Shown here: positions 34,371 to 45,739 of the stretch, piece by piece
Position numbering within the stretch: position 1 is the first letter of the stretch
Layout of the letters: each line of letters begins with the position of its first letter
Source: Nageia nagi
Lineage: Eukaryota > Pinophyta
DNA: 64,000 nucleotides
Direction of reading: 5' to 3'
Assembly (NCBI GenBank): GCA_050084985.1
Contig: JBITNC010000001.1
Span: 189,100,001-189,164,000, forward strand
Program-made: the position numbers and the translations under genes
Notes under the pieces: generated by a model
Databases searched by the model: none
What the model was told of the DNA's origin: nothing
The model's input: only the letters and a program-made list of their open reading frames with translations

Positions 34371-34987
34371 TGTAGATGCCTCAAAATGAACCTTTATGTA
34401 TTTAATAAATCATTTTAATCTTTTAACATATTATTATGTAAAAAGGGATTAAAAATATATAAAAGAGGTGTAGGCCATGTATTTGGCCCTTGTAGATTGT
34501 ACAAGGGGTCAAAATATCAAAATCTTGTAAACTTGCATCATATATAAAAGCATCATTTGATGACCTATAGATCATGAGTGAATCATAAGCAAATAATCAT
34601 TTCAAGCTAATACAAGGATTATCAATAGAATATCATTTGAAGGATTGCAACTTGTTTTATCTATCTACATTACACATCTATTATTCTATAAGTTCACATG
34701 TATGTTCATAATTTGATTATTTGCTAATTCGTTCATCGCTACATTTTTGTTTGTGTCTGTAATTTCACTTATCTTACGGTATCGATGGTATACTTGTTCA
34801 TGAATGTATGCTTTATCTTTTGTATATTTTATGATTAATAAAATGAATATAAAATCTAAGTAGACACAACTGCATTCCTACTACATGTTATTGCCATATT
34901 TATAATATATGCATTAATATTTACAAAGTAGTCCAATGGAGCATTAATCAACCCTATTTGTATTAATTGCATTAGTTAGCTACTACA
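34371..34987 (+). repeat. 3' LTR of the gypsy element
   Basis: 617 bp; aligns to 28881-29521 along its whole length with many substitutions, so the insertion is much older than the copia element. Confidence 0.9.
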
Positions 34988-35635
34988 AGAATGTTGTACT
35001 TATTTAAAACTTTTACATTTCATAAAAATCATTTTTCTTAGTTCAATTGTATTCAAAAAAAAGTGGAATGCTCTCCTTCTTTCCAATGTTTATATTTGAA
35101 AGAAATTAATTATATGGAGTTTAATTGTATTCAAAATTATAAATATCATAATTTATGAAATGCTTATTTTAATTTCTTAAAATGTAAATATATTCCACCA
35201 TTCTCAAACTAACTTATATTGGGACAAACTATTTCTCATTATGTACTTACTTTCCATTTACTTGCATTTTAAATTATGCATATAACAAGATTCTTTACAA
35301 TCTAATTTAACATTTTCATTTCATAAACAAAATATTATTTCCTATGAACATTACTAAACTCATTAATAATAAAAGGTGAACAATTAATTGTATTCAAAAA
35401 TATAAATTTCCAACTTGGTAGAATGCTTTACTTATTACCAACGTTTACATTTCATAAAAAATCATTTTTATAAATTTAATTTTATAAAAAATAATAAGTT
35501 CATAATTTCTCAATTGCTTTATTTAATTTTAATGTTTACATTATTTCTCACACAATCATTACATATAATTTATACCAAACTTACCAAATATGTTTCTATG
35601 ACATACCATTGCATATGGTTGCAATAGCTAGTTTT
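34988..35635. repeat. Irregular short repeats (right of the gypsy insertion)
   Basis: Continuation of the AT-rich repeat array at 28640-28880. No coding content. Confidence 0.5.
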
Positions 35636-36065
35636 AATTCTTTAAAAAATAAAAATAATTTAAGAACCTTAATTAATCCTTTCTCGACCTTGGTTACAAA
35701 GAAAAAGTATCTAACAAAATTATCAAAGTTTCTACCACCTTTTTCATCCCTCCACTTTTATTAGGTCCATCATTTATTCCCCATCATTCCTTTAACCTAC
35801 CATTACATGAATATTCTTATATGTTTACAATACAAATAATTTAAGTAAATAGTATATTTAATTTTTATTCAAATTTGATAGCCCTACTATTCAATAAATT
35901 AATTAACACTAATTGAACATAACTTTTTTACTAATAACCAAAACCTTTGTATAAATATTATTACTAATTCAAATAATTTTAATTTACCATACATGCAATT
36001 TAATTAAAAAATTTTAAGAATAAAACATATTAATTAGCAATCATTACACAACATTTTGGTACATT
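35636..36065. repeat. Dispersed repeat B, copy 3 (partial)
   Basis: Matches 10950-11385 (AATTTAAGAACCTTAATTA, TTATTAGGTCCATCATTTAT, ACCATACATGCAATTTAATT). Confidence 0.75.
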
Positions 36066-36528
36066 ATTGTATAAATAAATTAATATCATTTATTCAATTC
36101 ATTATTATTAATCATTTAATGTACTTCAATTATTTTACCATAAAATTTATTTGTTCATTTATTATTAAGATACATATAAAAGATCCTTAATTATTCAAAT
36201 CATTATTATTTATCATCATTTCACACAAGAACAAAAGATTAATATTCTTTCAAAATATTATTACGCCGAGAGACATTTCTACAGCTGCAGCATGGGGGTG
36301 GCATGAGTCCGTCTGTTAAACAATTGGCGGGAAAATAATTTTTTTAAAATTAAAATTATATAACCGACTGAAATATTAAAAGACACATCTTTTCAAAAAT
36401 TATTATATAAATGGAAGGAAGAATATCAAACATCATAAAAATTCATTCCCAAATCAATCGAGAGATGCAGTGAATTCAAACAAGCAAAGTTGGAACAAAA
36501 AATTGTAAGAACAAAAGAGAACTTTAAT

Positions 36529-36534
36529 TTTATT
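36529..36534 (-). terminator. Polyadenylation signal AATAAA
   Basis: Minus strand AATAAA about 50 bases after the stop of the peptide gene at 36582. Confidence 0.5.
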
Positions 36535-36581
36535 GTAATTTAATTCTCTGCTATTGTAAATATATTTTTACTGTAATATTG

Positions 36582-36888
36582 CTATTTGTAATGAAGATTC
36601 GGATTTGATGGTAGAGACGGCGGCGGCGGCGGCGAAAGCCTTTTGTAATGAGGATTCGAATTTGCTATTGGAGACCTGGGTGATGGCGGCTTCCTTTTGC
36701 TCAGTTTTCTCTCTGCAAAATCATAATATATACATTCAAAGCCTTTCCTCATCGTAATTTTTCTCTAGAAATACTTTATAATATTAATATGATGACGTTA
36801 CCTGAGAATGGAGTGTAAGCAGACCCAGCGAAAGAATGGAGAAGAGGGCGCACAGACACAACACAAACGCGAGGGATCTGCGGGCCAT
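36582..36888 (-). CDS. Candidate small secreted proline-rich peptide gene (two exons)
   Basis: Exon 1 (36888-36802) encodes 29 residues, MARRSLAFVLCLC then a leucine-rich stretch: a strong signal peptide with two Arg and a hydrophobic core. It ends CAG at a GTAACG donor. A short intron ends in TTTTGCAGAG; with the acceptor after GCAGAG, exon 2 (36710-36582) stays open and gives a 71-residue protein ending in TAG. The mature part is basic and proline-rich: RKLSKRKPPSPRSPIANS, then NPHYKRL, SPPPPPSLPS, NPNLHYK. Two copies of an (S)NP..HYK motif come from a 23-bp DNA duplication. A TATA-like run lies near 36950 and AATAAA downstream. I do not recognise a family. Alternative acceptor use (two bases further) also leaves an open frame, and use of GCAG gives an early stop, so the structure needs transcript evidence. 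Confidence 0.5.
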
Positions 36889-37326
36889 GCTTTCTAAGAA
36901 TGGTAGGAATGAACTGAAGTAAACTAAATAAAGGCCATGAAATAAATACCCAAATCCTACGGGCAGACTAATACCACGTAGAAGATATGTCAAATGATAT
37001 AGTCAAGAAATACAGCAAGAGAGACAGAGGATGTGTTTGACTGGACTTTGCGTAGTAATCTCATTTTTTTCTACTTGATTTAACACCCACTTGCTTTACA
37101 ACTTTCTTCACATAATTTGATAGATATTGTAAGAATATACAAATCAATTATTTATCGTAATGATGGATTGTATGATGATGTGATTTTTGCATTACTGCCA
37201 ACTATGATATGAATTATGATTTATATTTAAATTTTGTAATTTAAAATTTATATTTTTATTTATCTCAATTTTAAGTGATTTTCATTTAGTAACAAATGTT
37301 TTAATAGATATGTATGTTATTTTTAA

Positions 37327-37486
37327 AACTAGCTTTGATATAACTCCTTATATATCAAAAAACACCGAGAGATATCATTTCGAGGCATCTATCTTGGATA
37401 TAGCAATACCAAGAAATGAGATAGACGCCTAGAAATGATATCTCTAGGCGTTTTTTGATATATAAGGGGTTATATCAAAGCTAGTT
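37327..37486. mobile_element. 160-bp foldback element (MITE-like hairpin)
   Basis: Near-perfect inverted repeat. The left arm begins AACTAGCTTTGATATAAC and the right arm is its reverse complement, ending GTTATATCAAAGCTAGTT; pairing continues through ATATATCAAAAAAC and GAGATATCATTTC, and a shorter inner stem CTTGG/CCAAG closes a loop of about 11 bases near 37406. Arms of about 65-70 bp with a handful of mismatches. No coding capacity. Flanks are AT-rich and I cannot fix a target duplication. Confidence 0.85.
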
Positions 37487-39700
37487 ATTTAACAAATAAA
37501 ATATTATTAGAAATATACATATAGAAGATTATTATTTATTCTAATCACTATTATTTATTTAAACCATTAGAATTTACCATACAATTTAAGCTTTTACATT
37601 ATTACTTATCACATCTTATACAGGAAATTTCAATTATAAATAAATATTATTATATTTAAATTATTAATATTTTATAAATAATTAATTGTGTCAATTATTA
37701 TTGGTATACTAATTACAATTATCAAGCATATATTTCGCAAATGTCATAAATTTATTATTTCTATTGTTGTTTATATTACATTTGGAAGTATCCCATACAA
37801 CCAAGTTGCATACAATTTAATCAAATTATTATTATTTAGCATACAATTTATCTTTTCAATAGTGCTAAAATATATCAATTATAAGTTTTACGATACACAT
37901 ACAACAAAAGCAAGCATTGGAACTCAATACCTACTGATGCAGAAATCCCAAGGCTCAACCACTATGCTCCTCTCATTAGAACTTGTTAATCATAATTTAA
38001 AAAATAAAAATATTTTTTATTTATCATTCATTGTCATTTTAAAAATGGTTTTTATTATTAGAATTATTAAAATATAATTTATTTTTTAAATTATTATTAA
38101 ACAATTTCAATTACAAAAAAATGATTATTAATTCATATCCATCATTATTTATTCAATTATATAACATATATTCATTTAATTTTAAAAAAAATATATTAAA
38201 ATAAATAAAAATTTAGTAATTTATCCACCATTATTGTTTATCATACAATTTATTTTTTTCAATCATTTGCTCCATATTTGAGATGCTTAAATTTTATTAT
38301 TAATTTGTAAAAAATAAAAGAAATAATTATTTTTCATCACATCATACAAAATAATTTAGAGAATATATATATATATCATTAATAATTCACATTATTATTT
38401 AATTATTTTATAAATTATTTTTTATTCAATTTTATTACAAACATTTACAATTTATATGAAATAGTTTCATCCACAATTTATTACAAAGATTACCATGTTT
38501 CATCCATATGAATATATTGCAAAGATTATCATGTTTCATTACAATTTAAACATTTACAATTTATTACAAAGATTACCATGTTTTGTCCACATGAATATAT
38601 TATTCAACATATTTGCAAAAGTAAAAAAATAGTCTTTTTGCTTTGAAAAATACCAAACATATTTATTAAAAAATATTAATTTATATTTGATTTTAAACAT
38701 TATTAATTTATATTTTATTTATAATTTGTATTTATTTGTTAGTAACTTGTACCATATCTAATAAATTATCCAATATTTTTTGTACTATATAATCTTTAGT
38801 TGTTAATTATTAATATTTCAATAGAAATAAAACTCTTGGAAAACACAAAAAGATGAGACAAACCTTAAAGGAGGTCCATGACCATCCTTTAGGGTTTTAC
38901 TAGGGGCTTTCAACCCCTCCTAGAAGAAATAAATTTGTATTAACATATGTCATGCAGTATTTACAAATTCAAATAACATCATAAATAAAAGTTATTACAT
39001 AAGTCTTAATATGTTAATGGACTTTCAATATTTTCCATATTCTTCATTGTTGTGCAAGAGTAGAAATTTGAAAAACTCCATGGTTTCGTGCATAAACAAC
39101 CAATACAAAATTAGACATTATTAAAATAAAATTATCAATAACTAATAAATTAATTCAAATAAATTTGTTCACTTCATCAATACTTTACTTCAATTTATGT
39201 GTGATAATTTTTTTATTTTTATTTTACAATAGAGTAGATGCCTTAGTGATTGAGAGTTAAACAACATGCACAATGATTGTTATCATCATCTATGCTAAAT
39301 TATCCAAAATAATAACTACATTATGTACATAAAACTCAAAATTCTATCAATGTCAAAAGATTTATTGACTCCATAAGAAAATTTTAATAAAATATATATA
39401 AATCAATATATTGAACACTGCAAACTTACTAATTAAATGTTAAATTACTTTTAATTTTTATTATTGATAAAATCAATTTAATAAAACATAACACAACCCG
39501 TCAAACCCACTAATAACAAACATAATTAAAAATAATTTTTGAATGAAAAGTACATAAAACTCAATTCTATCAATATCAAAAGATTTATTGAATACGTAAT
39601 AAAATTTTAATTATAGATAAAATTAATTAAAAAAACAAAAATAATCTAAATAAATAATAATTAAGTATATACTGTTAACCTTTTTCTCCTCTGAAAATAA
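37487..39700. other. Very AT-rich stretch, no gene recognised
   Basis: Only incidental open frames. A 65-bp segment at about 39327-39395 is repeated at about 39551-39615 (CTATCAAT.TCAAAAGATTTATTGA). Otherwise nothing seen. Confidence 0.5.
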
Positions 39701-39759
39701 AATAAATGTATATTATCGATTAAGCACAATTGAAACGAAACAAAGGAGAGGAAAGATGG

Positions 39760-39952
39760 TAATGCTACCTAGTAATATAAAGATGGTATTCAGTAGGCCA
39801 GAAGCAGGAAGGGTGGAGAAGCTTGATAGCATACTGATATCATTGAGGAGTCTTTCAATTCCACCACTTTCCATATGCTTGATTTTCTTCACAGCAACAA
39901 AGTGTTTACTTGGAAGTTTCACTGCATAAGTCATTCCAACATATGTGGACAT
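39760..39952 (-). pseudogene. Receptor-like kinase fragment (possible)
   Basis: YAVKLPSKHFVAVKKIKHME and GGIERLLNDISMLSSF fit subdomains II-III of plant receptor-like kinases (VAVKK lysine, then an .E.F.NE..ML-type helix). The glycine loop and all later catalytic motifs are absent. After SSF the frame reads into residues that do not look kinase-like. Short, so uncertain. Confidence 0.4.
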
Positions 39953-40879
39953 AATCTTTTTTGTTGTTCTCCTGGACTTGAGATCAGAAGCTTTTGTATG
40001 TCAACAAAATTGCTAACACCATAATGGCTTCCAACTTAGGGCTACAAAATAATGAGAAAACAAATCAGCCTTGTGAAGCTAAAATCATGTGATGGCCAAA
40101 GCCTAATCAATGGAAAGCATGATTACCGTCATACAATGAATGAATTGAAAGATCTAAATTCATTATGGAGAAGTAACAGCTTGCAACCTCATCAATCTTA
40201 GTTATTTTGTTTACCAAACACCATTATCATGCCTACTTTGTACAAACAATCTCCAATGCACATTTTCTTAACTCAGTTTCCTTTATAAGTTTACTTATAT
40301 TATATGTTTTACTCCAACAATCGCCAGATAAGTAAACTATATAGATTACATTTAAATTGTAATACAATTAAGACTATTTTTCAGAGCTTGGAGATAAAAA
40401 CTATCATCAGGGAATAGATCACTACTACCTATGCCCAAAGAAAAATAGAAAAAAAGCAATAAAAAATTCTTACGAATAACAATCTTTCTATTCCTTAAGC
40501 ATTCGACCCAAAACAATCTTTCTATTCCTTAGAGAATTCAATGTTTCTAAGGAAAATTCTCAAAAACAATATATAAAGTACATTTCAAATGATAAAAATG
40601 TTCAATAAAAATCATTCATGGGTTACTCTGAAAGAAGAAAAACAGGACATAAACATTCCAGGGAAGCTTGATCACAAATCCTGCAACAGTTATTGTATGA
40701 GATCTATAATATTTCCCAAGGATCATAGCCCAACAGTAAATAATAAATATTCTATATAAATGGCCCATCAAAAGGAGAATCTGCACACAAATCTATCCAA
40801 GGTAATAATTACAATTGAAAAATGCTAGAAACAGAGTAGGCCTGTCCAAAAAATAACAATTCAGGGGCGAGAGCCCTAA

Positions 40880-41300
40880 AGATAGAAATAAAACACCATA
40901 ATAATTACTATAGCTCTTTGTTGGTATTTGAATTGAAATGTATCACGAGGATATTTGAGATAAAAGTCTTTGGTGGTGGGAGCATTGACAACATAGTCTA
41001 CCAAATTAGCCACAGGATCCCAATCCCTGCAAACAAGTATCCATAACCATACTAACATTTTCATAGATATTAACTATATATGTTAAGCAAATTTGTGGGT
41101 AATTCAAAAATCAATCATAGCCATAGGAGGGTTTTGTGGCCTTACCTCAGCATAGAGTGGTATGGAACTTTCATAGCATATCAAAACTCAGATTTTTCAT
41201 ACAGACTTGCAACAAGAAACTCACTCCTAGAAAAATGTATCAAAGCATGCAAAATCTGAAGGCCTGCATAAACTTTTTGCATCGTCTAGAAGAAAACCAA
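40880..41300 (-). pseudogene. Spliced gene remnant of unknown family
   Basis: Two exon-like pieces join in frame. Exon a (about 41291-41146) follows a TTCTTCTAG acceptor and reads MQKVYAGLQILHALIHF, SEFLVASLYEKSEF, a TGA, then YAMKVPYHSML, ending at a GTAAGG donor. Exon b (from about 41027) follows TTTGCAG and continues RDWDPVANLVDYVVNAP and TTKDFYLKYPRDTFQFKY. The joint codon (AG|G) keeps the frame. The residues look like conserved protein, but I do not recognise the family. One in-frame TGA, probably a former Trp codon. Confidence 0.5.
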
Positions 41301-41639
41301 GAAGAGGCTGTAAAACATCAGATAACGGTTTGAACAAGTAATTCAAAAAACAATAAGGCACCCCTGGGAGCGAACATAAGCTATATGCATTCATTCTGCA
41401 AAAGAAAACTCAGAAAATAAATAAAGTACACACTACAAGGAGAAAGAATATGTTAAGTAAAAATAGGAAAGCCACGGATCTTCTAGCCGCCATTTGCAAC
41501 GGCTGTATAGGTTTCTCCACTCCATATAAAAAATTGGAAATCCGTTGTCATCTCCACAAATGTCTTGGCGGATCTATCATCTAAGAAAATCAAACAAAAT
41601 CAAGCAGTCTGCAAGGGATGACATGGAAAAAGAAAAGGT

Positions 41640-41775
41640 AATTATCATGTGGCGTAGTTGAAAGCAATGACGTGTTCCTTCTCCATTTGCTGTGAGATGA
41701 GGCATTCAATGTGGGATGTACTTCTGCCACCCCCACTTCCTCCGCTCCTCCTTGCTTTTTGTGGGATATTTAAAA
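41640..41775 (-). other. Possible promoter and 5' exon of the unknown minus-strand gene
   Basis: Minus strand has TTTAAATA near 41770, then an open run ARRSGGSGGGRSTSHIECL and SQQMEKEHVIAFNYA ending at TGA near 41652. It is GC-richer than its surroundings. It may be a 5' exon of the remnant at 40880-41300, but I see no clean donor site. Confidence 0.3.
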
Positions 41776-43769
41776 CACCTTTTTAGCAATATTTCACTTA
41801 CCTTGTAAACATTAAGATCCTTTTTTGTTTTAGATTTTATTATTTATTTTTAATTTAAAATATTATAATGATGTGTGCAATATAGGAATGTAGTGTTGAA
41901 TTGCTATAATATTTAATGATACATTTTAAATTCATCCAAATGATTATAGATTATGATTAAACAACCCATTTAATTATGCAATTAATTTTACTTAATTTTA
42001 TCCTTTAGCTTATGATCTAATGTAGTACAACTTTATATTCTATACATAAACTTATCAATTGAATCAAATAAAGAAGATCACAAAGCTAAGTTCAAAAATA
42101 GATAAAATTTACCATGAAAAATATAAGTTAGGTATCACATTTTTCCCTTTACATCAAGAAAAATCGAAGTATAATAACTATAGTACATCTTAAAGTGATA
42201 AAAGAGAAGTGAGTGGACGCAAACGCATTAAGGTTCACATATACGTTGATCCTTATGCCAATTCTATCTACTTGTATACCTACCAATTCCATAGATGCAC
42301 TACACCAACATATTTTTGTATGTGAAGAACCACCCATATTATAATTTCTAAAGCATGTAGTCTAAAATATTTATTTATATTAATATAAGGAACATTCCAT
42401 TCATTTTTTTATATTTATATATTGGGTTTGTAGTTCTATTCTTTTTATGTGTTCATCGTGTAGAAAAACATGTTCATTGTGATTTCCCATATAAAAGCCA
42501 ATAAGATTTTGGGGGCTACTTCTTTTACCCATACCTTATTTTATTATGGGTATTGCACATTTAGAAATCCTTTTCTTTTACTTTTCTAATGATATATTAC
42601 ACACCATACTTTATTTTAGATCAGCCACCCTTTTTCTACATACAATCATCTTAGTCCATACATTTTTCATATTGATAGGCCTTCATTTCACTAAGAATAT
42701 CTAGACATATATCCATCCTTTAGAGCTAATTCTTGAATATTTAAAAAGTAGACTTTGTCCCCTTTCAAACCATATACAACATATGCCATATCCTTCAATA
42801 AATATCAAAGTTACATGATATTATTTTCACCCCTATGTACATCCTATCAACTACAAAAATCGGTAGTGACTAAGTTCTCTTGTGGTTAAATTTGCTAAAG
42901 TTTATTTGCTCGAAATTTAATGGGTATTTTATTTTTTAAACATTTTCCCCTTTACATCAAGAAAAATTGAAGTACAATAACTATTGTACATCTTAAAGTA
43001 ATAAAAGAGAATTGAGTGGATGCAAACGCATTAACATTCACATGTTGATCCTGATTGTCAAATTTTCTAAAATTTCTTTGCTCTAAATTTTATAAGTATT
43101 TCACTATTAGAAATCTTGATTTGTCAAATTTCTAACCATTTATTGCATGGCTCAATTTTCTTTAAAATCACCAAAGTTATAGTACTCTAAAAATGACCTT
43201 GTCATTAGCAAATAACTCAAATATGGTAACCAAAAATCATCTTGGTGACCTCAATTTTAGAACTAATTCGCTAGAGTTTCACTAATCCATTTTAGTAGCA
43301 TGATACACCATTGGAAAGTATCTTTGATACATTTGTAAAAATATATTACAAGGTATATTTTTCTAAAATTTTATTTGGTGAAAAATTTACCACATTCACA
43401 TCGATTGCCATATCTCATTGGTCATCATATTTTTGGCTGTTTTGGCCACTCAACTTCAAAGAAAGATTGTTGAAGATTCACAGATCATTTAAGGCATGTA
43501 AGTACTTATTAGAAAGGTATATTAGAGATCTATGCACAATCCCTCAATATTTTTGTAAAGCCTAATTCCTTGCACTTAGATCACTAAACACACCTTGTTA
43601 ACCAAAAAGGTCAATGTGAGTATAGCTAAGGGAGCACCTAATGGAGCTCCTATATATTAGAGTTTAAGGACATTTAATTTCCTCAATTTTAATGTTGCAA
43701 TATTTTCTTTTTGAATGGAAAAATTAATTAAGTTTGTATGTCATCTTCTGCACCATGTAGAAATTGAGG
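41776..43769. other. AT-rich, no gene; holds a 115-bp direct repeat
   Basis: 42138-42256 and 42941-43056 are direct repeats (shared AAGAGA..TGAGTGGA and GCAAACGCATTAA), offset about 803 bp. The ends are not TG/CA. Otherwise only incidental open frames such as 43311-43565. Confidence 0.6.
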
Positions 43770-44528
43770 AAACTCAAAATTTGCACGTGAACTTCCACTT
43801 ATGCAGAGGTTAGTATCAAAAATTGTTAATCATATTTAGCTCAACAATAGTCAACATATAGCACACAATATGTTAGTAGTAAAATACAATTATTCAATAA
43901 TTAACCAAGAAGGTAAAAAATGTATACCTTCTATTATGTTTTACCTCAACAATGTAAGAAGATGAGAAATGGAGACCTCCAAATTGAAGAAGTTTCAAAG
44001 AATGTTGAAGGAGCTTCCACACCAAGCTCTGATACCAATTGAAGGAATTAGCTCTACATTAATCCTCAAGGTCCAAGACTATAGGAAACTTAATCATTCA
44101 ACATCTATAAGCTAATAACACCATTCACACAAGATAACACCAATATAAGTGGTTCCTCCCTCCTTGGGAGTACATCCACAACTAGATCTCAATTCTCAAA
44201 CTATGCACCCTCTTACTACAATTCCTTTCTCTCCTACACAAACTAGTAGAGTAATCTTACTCAAAATCTAAGTTCTATTACAAGAGGAGAGGCCCTCTAT
44301 TTATAGCATGAGAGCACCTCCCTAACTTCCCTTTAACCCAAGGGTAAGGTTAGGGTTACAATAAATATATTACCTAACTTTAACCTACCAACTAACCACT
44401 TGGTAAGGTCAAAGTTTACATAATAAAGAATTCAATTAATCCCTTAAGGTATCTAAATATCCTTTAAGTGATTAATTGAATTTACAAGGAGTTTAGATAT
44501 TCACAATATTTCATTACAAATTCTAATA
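43770..44528 (-). mobile_element. Truncated copia copy (5' LTR, primer site, leader)
   Basis: LTR 44040-44528 is homologous to the LTRs at 2099 and 10445, with more substitutions and small insertions (489 bp). The primer site TGGTATCAGAGC (minus) lies at 44026-44037, and the leader 43803-44025 matches 10040-10230. It has one 21-bp leader unit where the young element has ten. All coding DNA and the 3' LTR are missing. The right end abuts the gypsy element at 44529. Confidence 0.9.
44040..44528 (-). repeat. Copia LTR, third copy
   Basis: Older relative of the young LTRs; keeps TATA CTATAAATA at 44299-44306 and TTACAAATTCTAA near its end, with the terminal CA changed to TA. Confidence 0.9.
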
Positions 44529-44569
44529 GTGCCAACATTCAAAAAATAAGAGTTAAATTTGTAAGGGCT

Positions 44570-45430
44570 ACTACAGGAGTTTCAAGAGCTAATTGCTAAT
44601 CCCAAAGGTTGCCACCAAAATTATCCATTGAACATGAAATATAGTTACTACCTAATGCAAAAATTCCTAACATTGGATTGTATAGAGTTCATTATGCAGT
44701 AATAGGAAATCAAATGATAATTATGGGAATTGCTATTAGGGAGTGATCAATTCAAACACTTCTCCATGTGGATCACCTAGGGTCTTAGTGCCAAAGGAGG
44801 ATAGGACTTGGAGGATGTGTATTAACTATAGGTCATTGAACAAGATTAATATTGAGAATCGTTATCCTTTACTTATGATTGATGATCTTATGGATCAATT
44901 ATAGGGGGTATATTCTTTTCTTAAGTTGGGATTGTAAAGTGGATATCATCAAGTGAGAATCAAGGAGGATGATATGTGGAAGATTGCCTTTAAGATAAGG
45001 TAAGGTTTGTTTGAGTGGCTTGTCCTACCATTTGGATTATGCATAAGCCATGTTTATGAGGGTAATGAATGAAGCTCTTAAATATTTCATTGATTCTTTT
45101 ATGATTATTTACTTTGATATTTTGGTTTATATTTAATATTGGGAAGATCATATGGTATAGTTGAGATAGGTGCTTTAAACTCTTCAAAAGGAGAAACTCT
45201 TGTTGAAATTGAGTAAGTGTGAGTTTGATAAGATATATCTAGTATACCTAGGATATATTATTAGTATGAACAATTAAGGGTGTATCATGAGAAGCTACAA
45301 GCCATCATGGAGTGGCCAAGACCTAGAAATATCATTAATACTATGAGTTTCTTAAGAGAAATCTAAAACCTTAAGAGGTTCATTGCTAACTTTTCAAGCA
45401 TTTCTTCTTCTTTACATGATGTCATAAGGA
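44570..45430 (+). pseudogene. Gypsy reverse transcriptase remnant
   Basis: Fragments in shifting frames: LLPNAKIPNIGLYRVHYA, NYRSLNKINIENRYP-like residues near 44830, SGYHQVRIKEDDMWKIAFK-like residues, LFEWLVLPFGLC, then IDSFMIIYFDILVYI (45094-45138) and KEKLLLKLSKCEFDKIYLVY. The YLDD catalytic box has become Y-F-D (45110-45118): one Asp codon is missing. Confidence 0.8.
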
Positions 45431-45457
45431 AAATGTATATTTTTCAATAGGTATAAA

Positions 45458-45738
45458 TAAAGAAAGAAAGAAAGAAATTATATTAATGTCCACATATGAC
45501 CAAAAGTGGTCAATGGGACTAAAGGGTGTACAAGTTTAATGCAATATGAGGGGCTCAATAGCCCTCACTCAAAGCAACCTATGAAAAGTATAAGAATAAT
45601 ATAGGGGCTAATACCTAAAAAGAAATAAATAGTTGAACAAAGAAACATATTAAGTAAAAATAGTCAGAAGGGATGTCTCTCATGATCTATTTGACTGTGC
45701 ACTCTTGGGCTAATTTGTGTTTCCATCAAGAAGAAATA
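45458..45738 (-). mobile_element. ~280-bp insert in the gypsy element, possible LINE/SINE 3' end
   Basis: Interrupts gypsy coding homology between the fingers after IFQ and the run NSMKKNINEAP. Its left end is AAAGAAAGAAAGAAAGAAA, which on the minus strand is a CTTT-rich tail, and the minus sense ends ...TTAATATAATTTC. That suits a 5'-truncated LINE or a SINE on the minus strand. I could not fix target duplications. Confidence 0.4.
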
Positions 45739-45739
45739 A

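Larger units (their letters stand above)
28881..34987 (+). mobile_element. Ty3/gypsy LTR retrotransposon lacking RT and RNase H (6.1 kb)
   Basis: LTRs 28881-29521 and 34371-34987, both TGTAGA.CCTC...CTACTACA. Flanking five bases ggaat (left) and agaat (right), a 4/5 target duplication. Contains gag, protease and integrase, a 3' tandem-repeat region and a polypurine tract (AAAGAGGGGCAAA before 34371). Pol passes from protease straight to the integrase zinc-binding region, so reverse transcriptase and RNase H are absent. A non-autonomous derivative by structure. Confidence 0.9.

Noticed and set aside
42138-43056. TRIM-type small LTR retrotransposon
   Set aside because: No TG...CA ends, no primer site or polypurine tract beside the direct repeats.
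43311-43565. 84-residue plus-strand open frame as a gene
   Set aside because: No family pattern, AT-driven composition, no regulatory context; likely chance.
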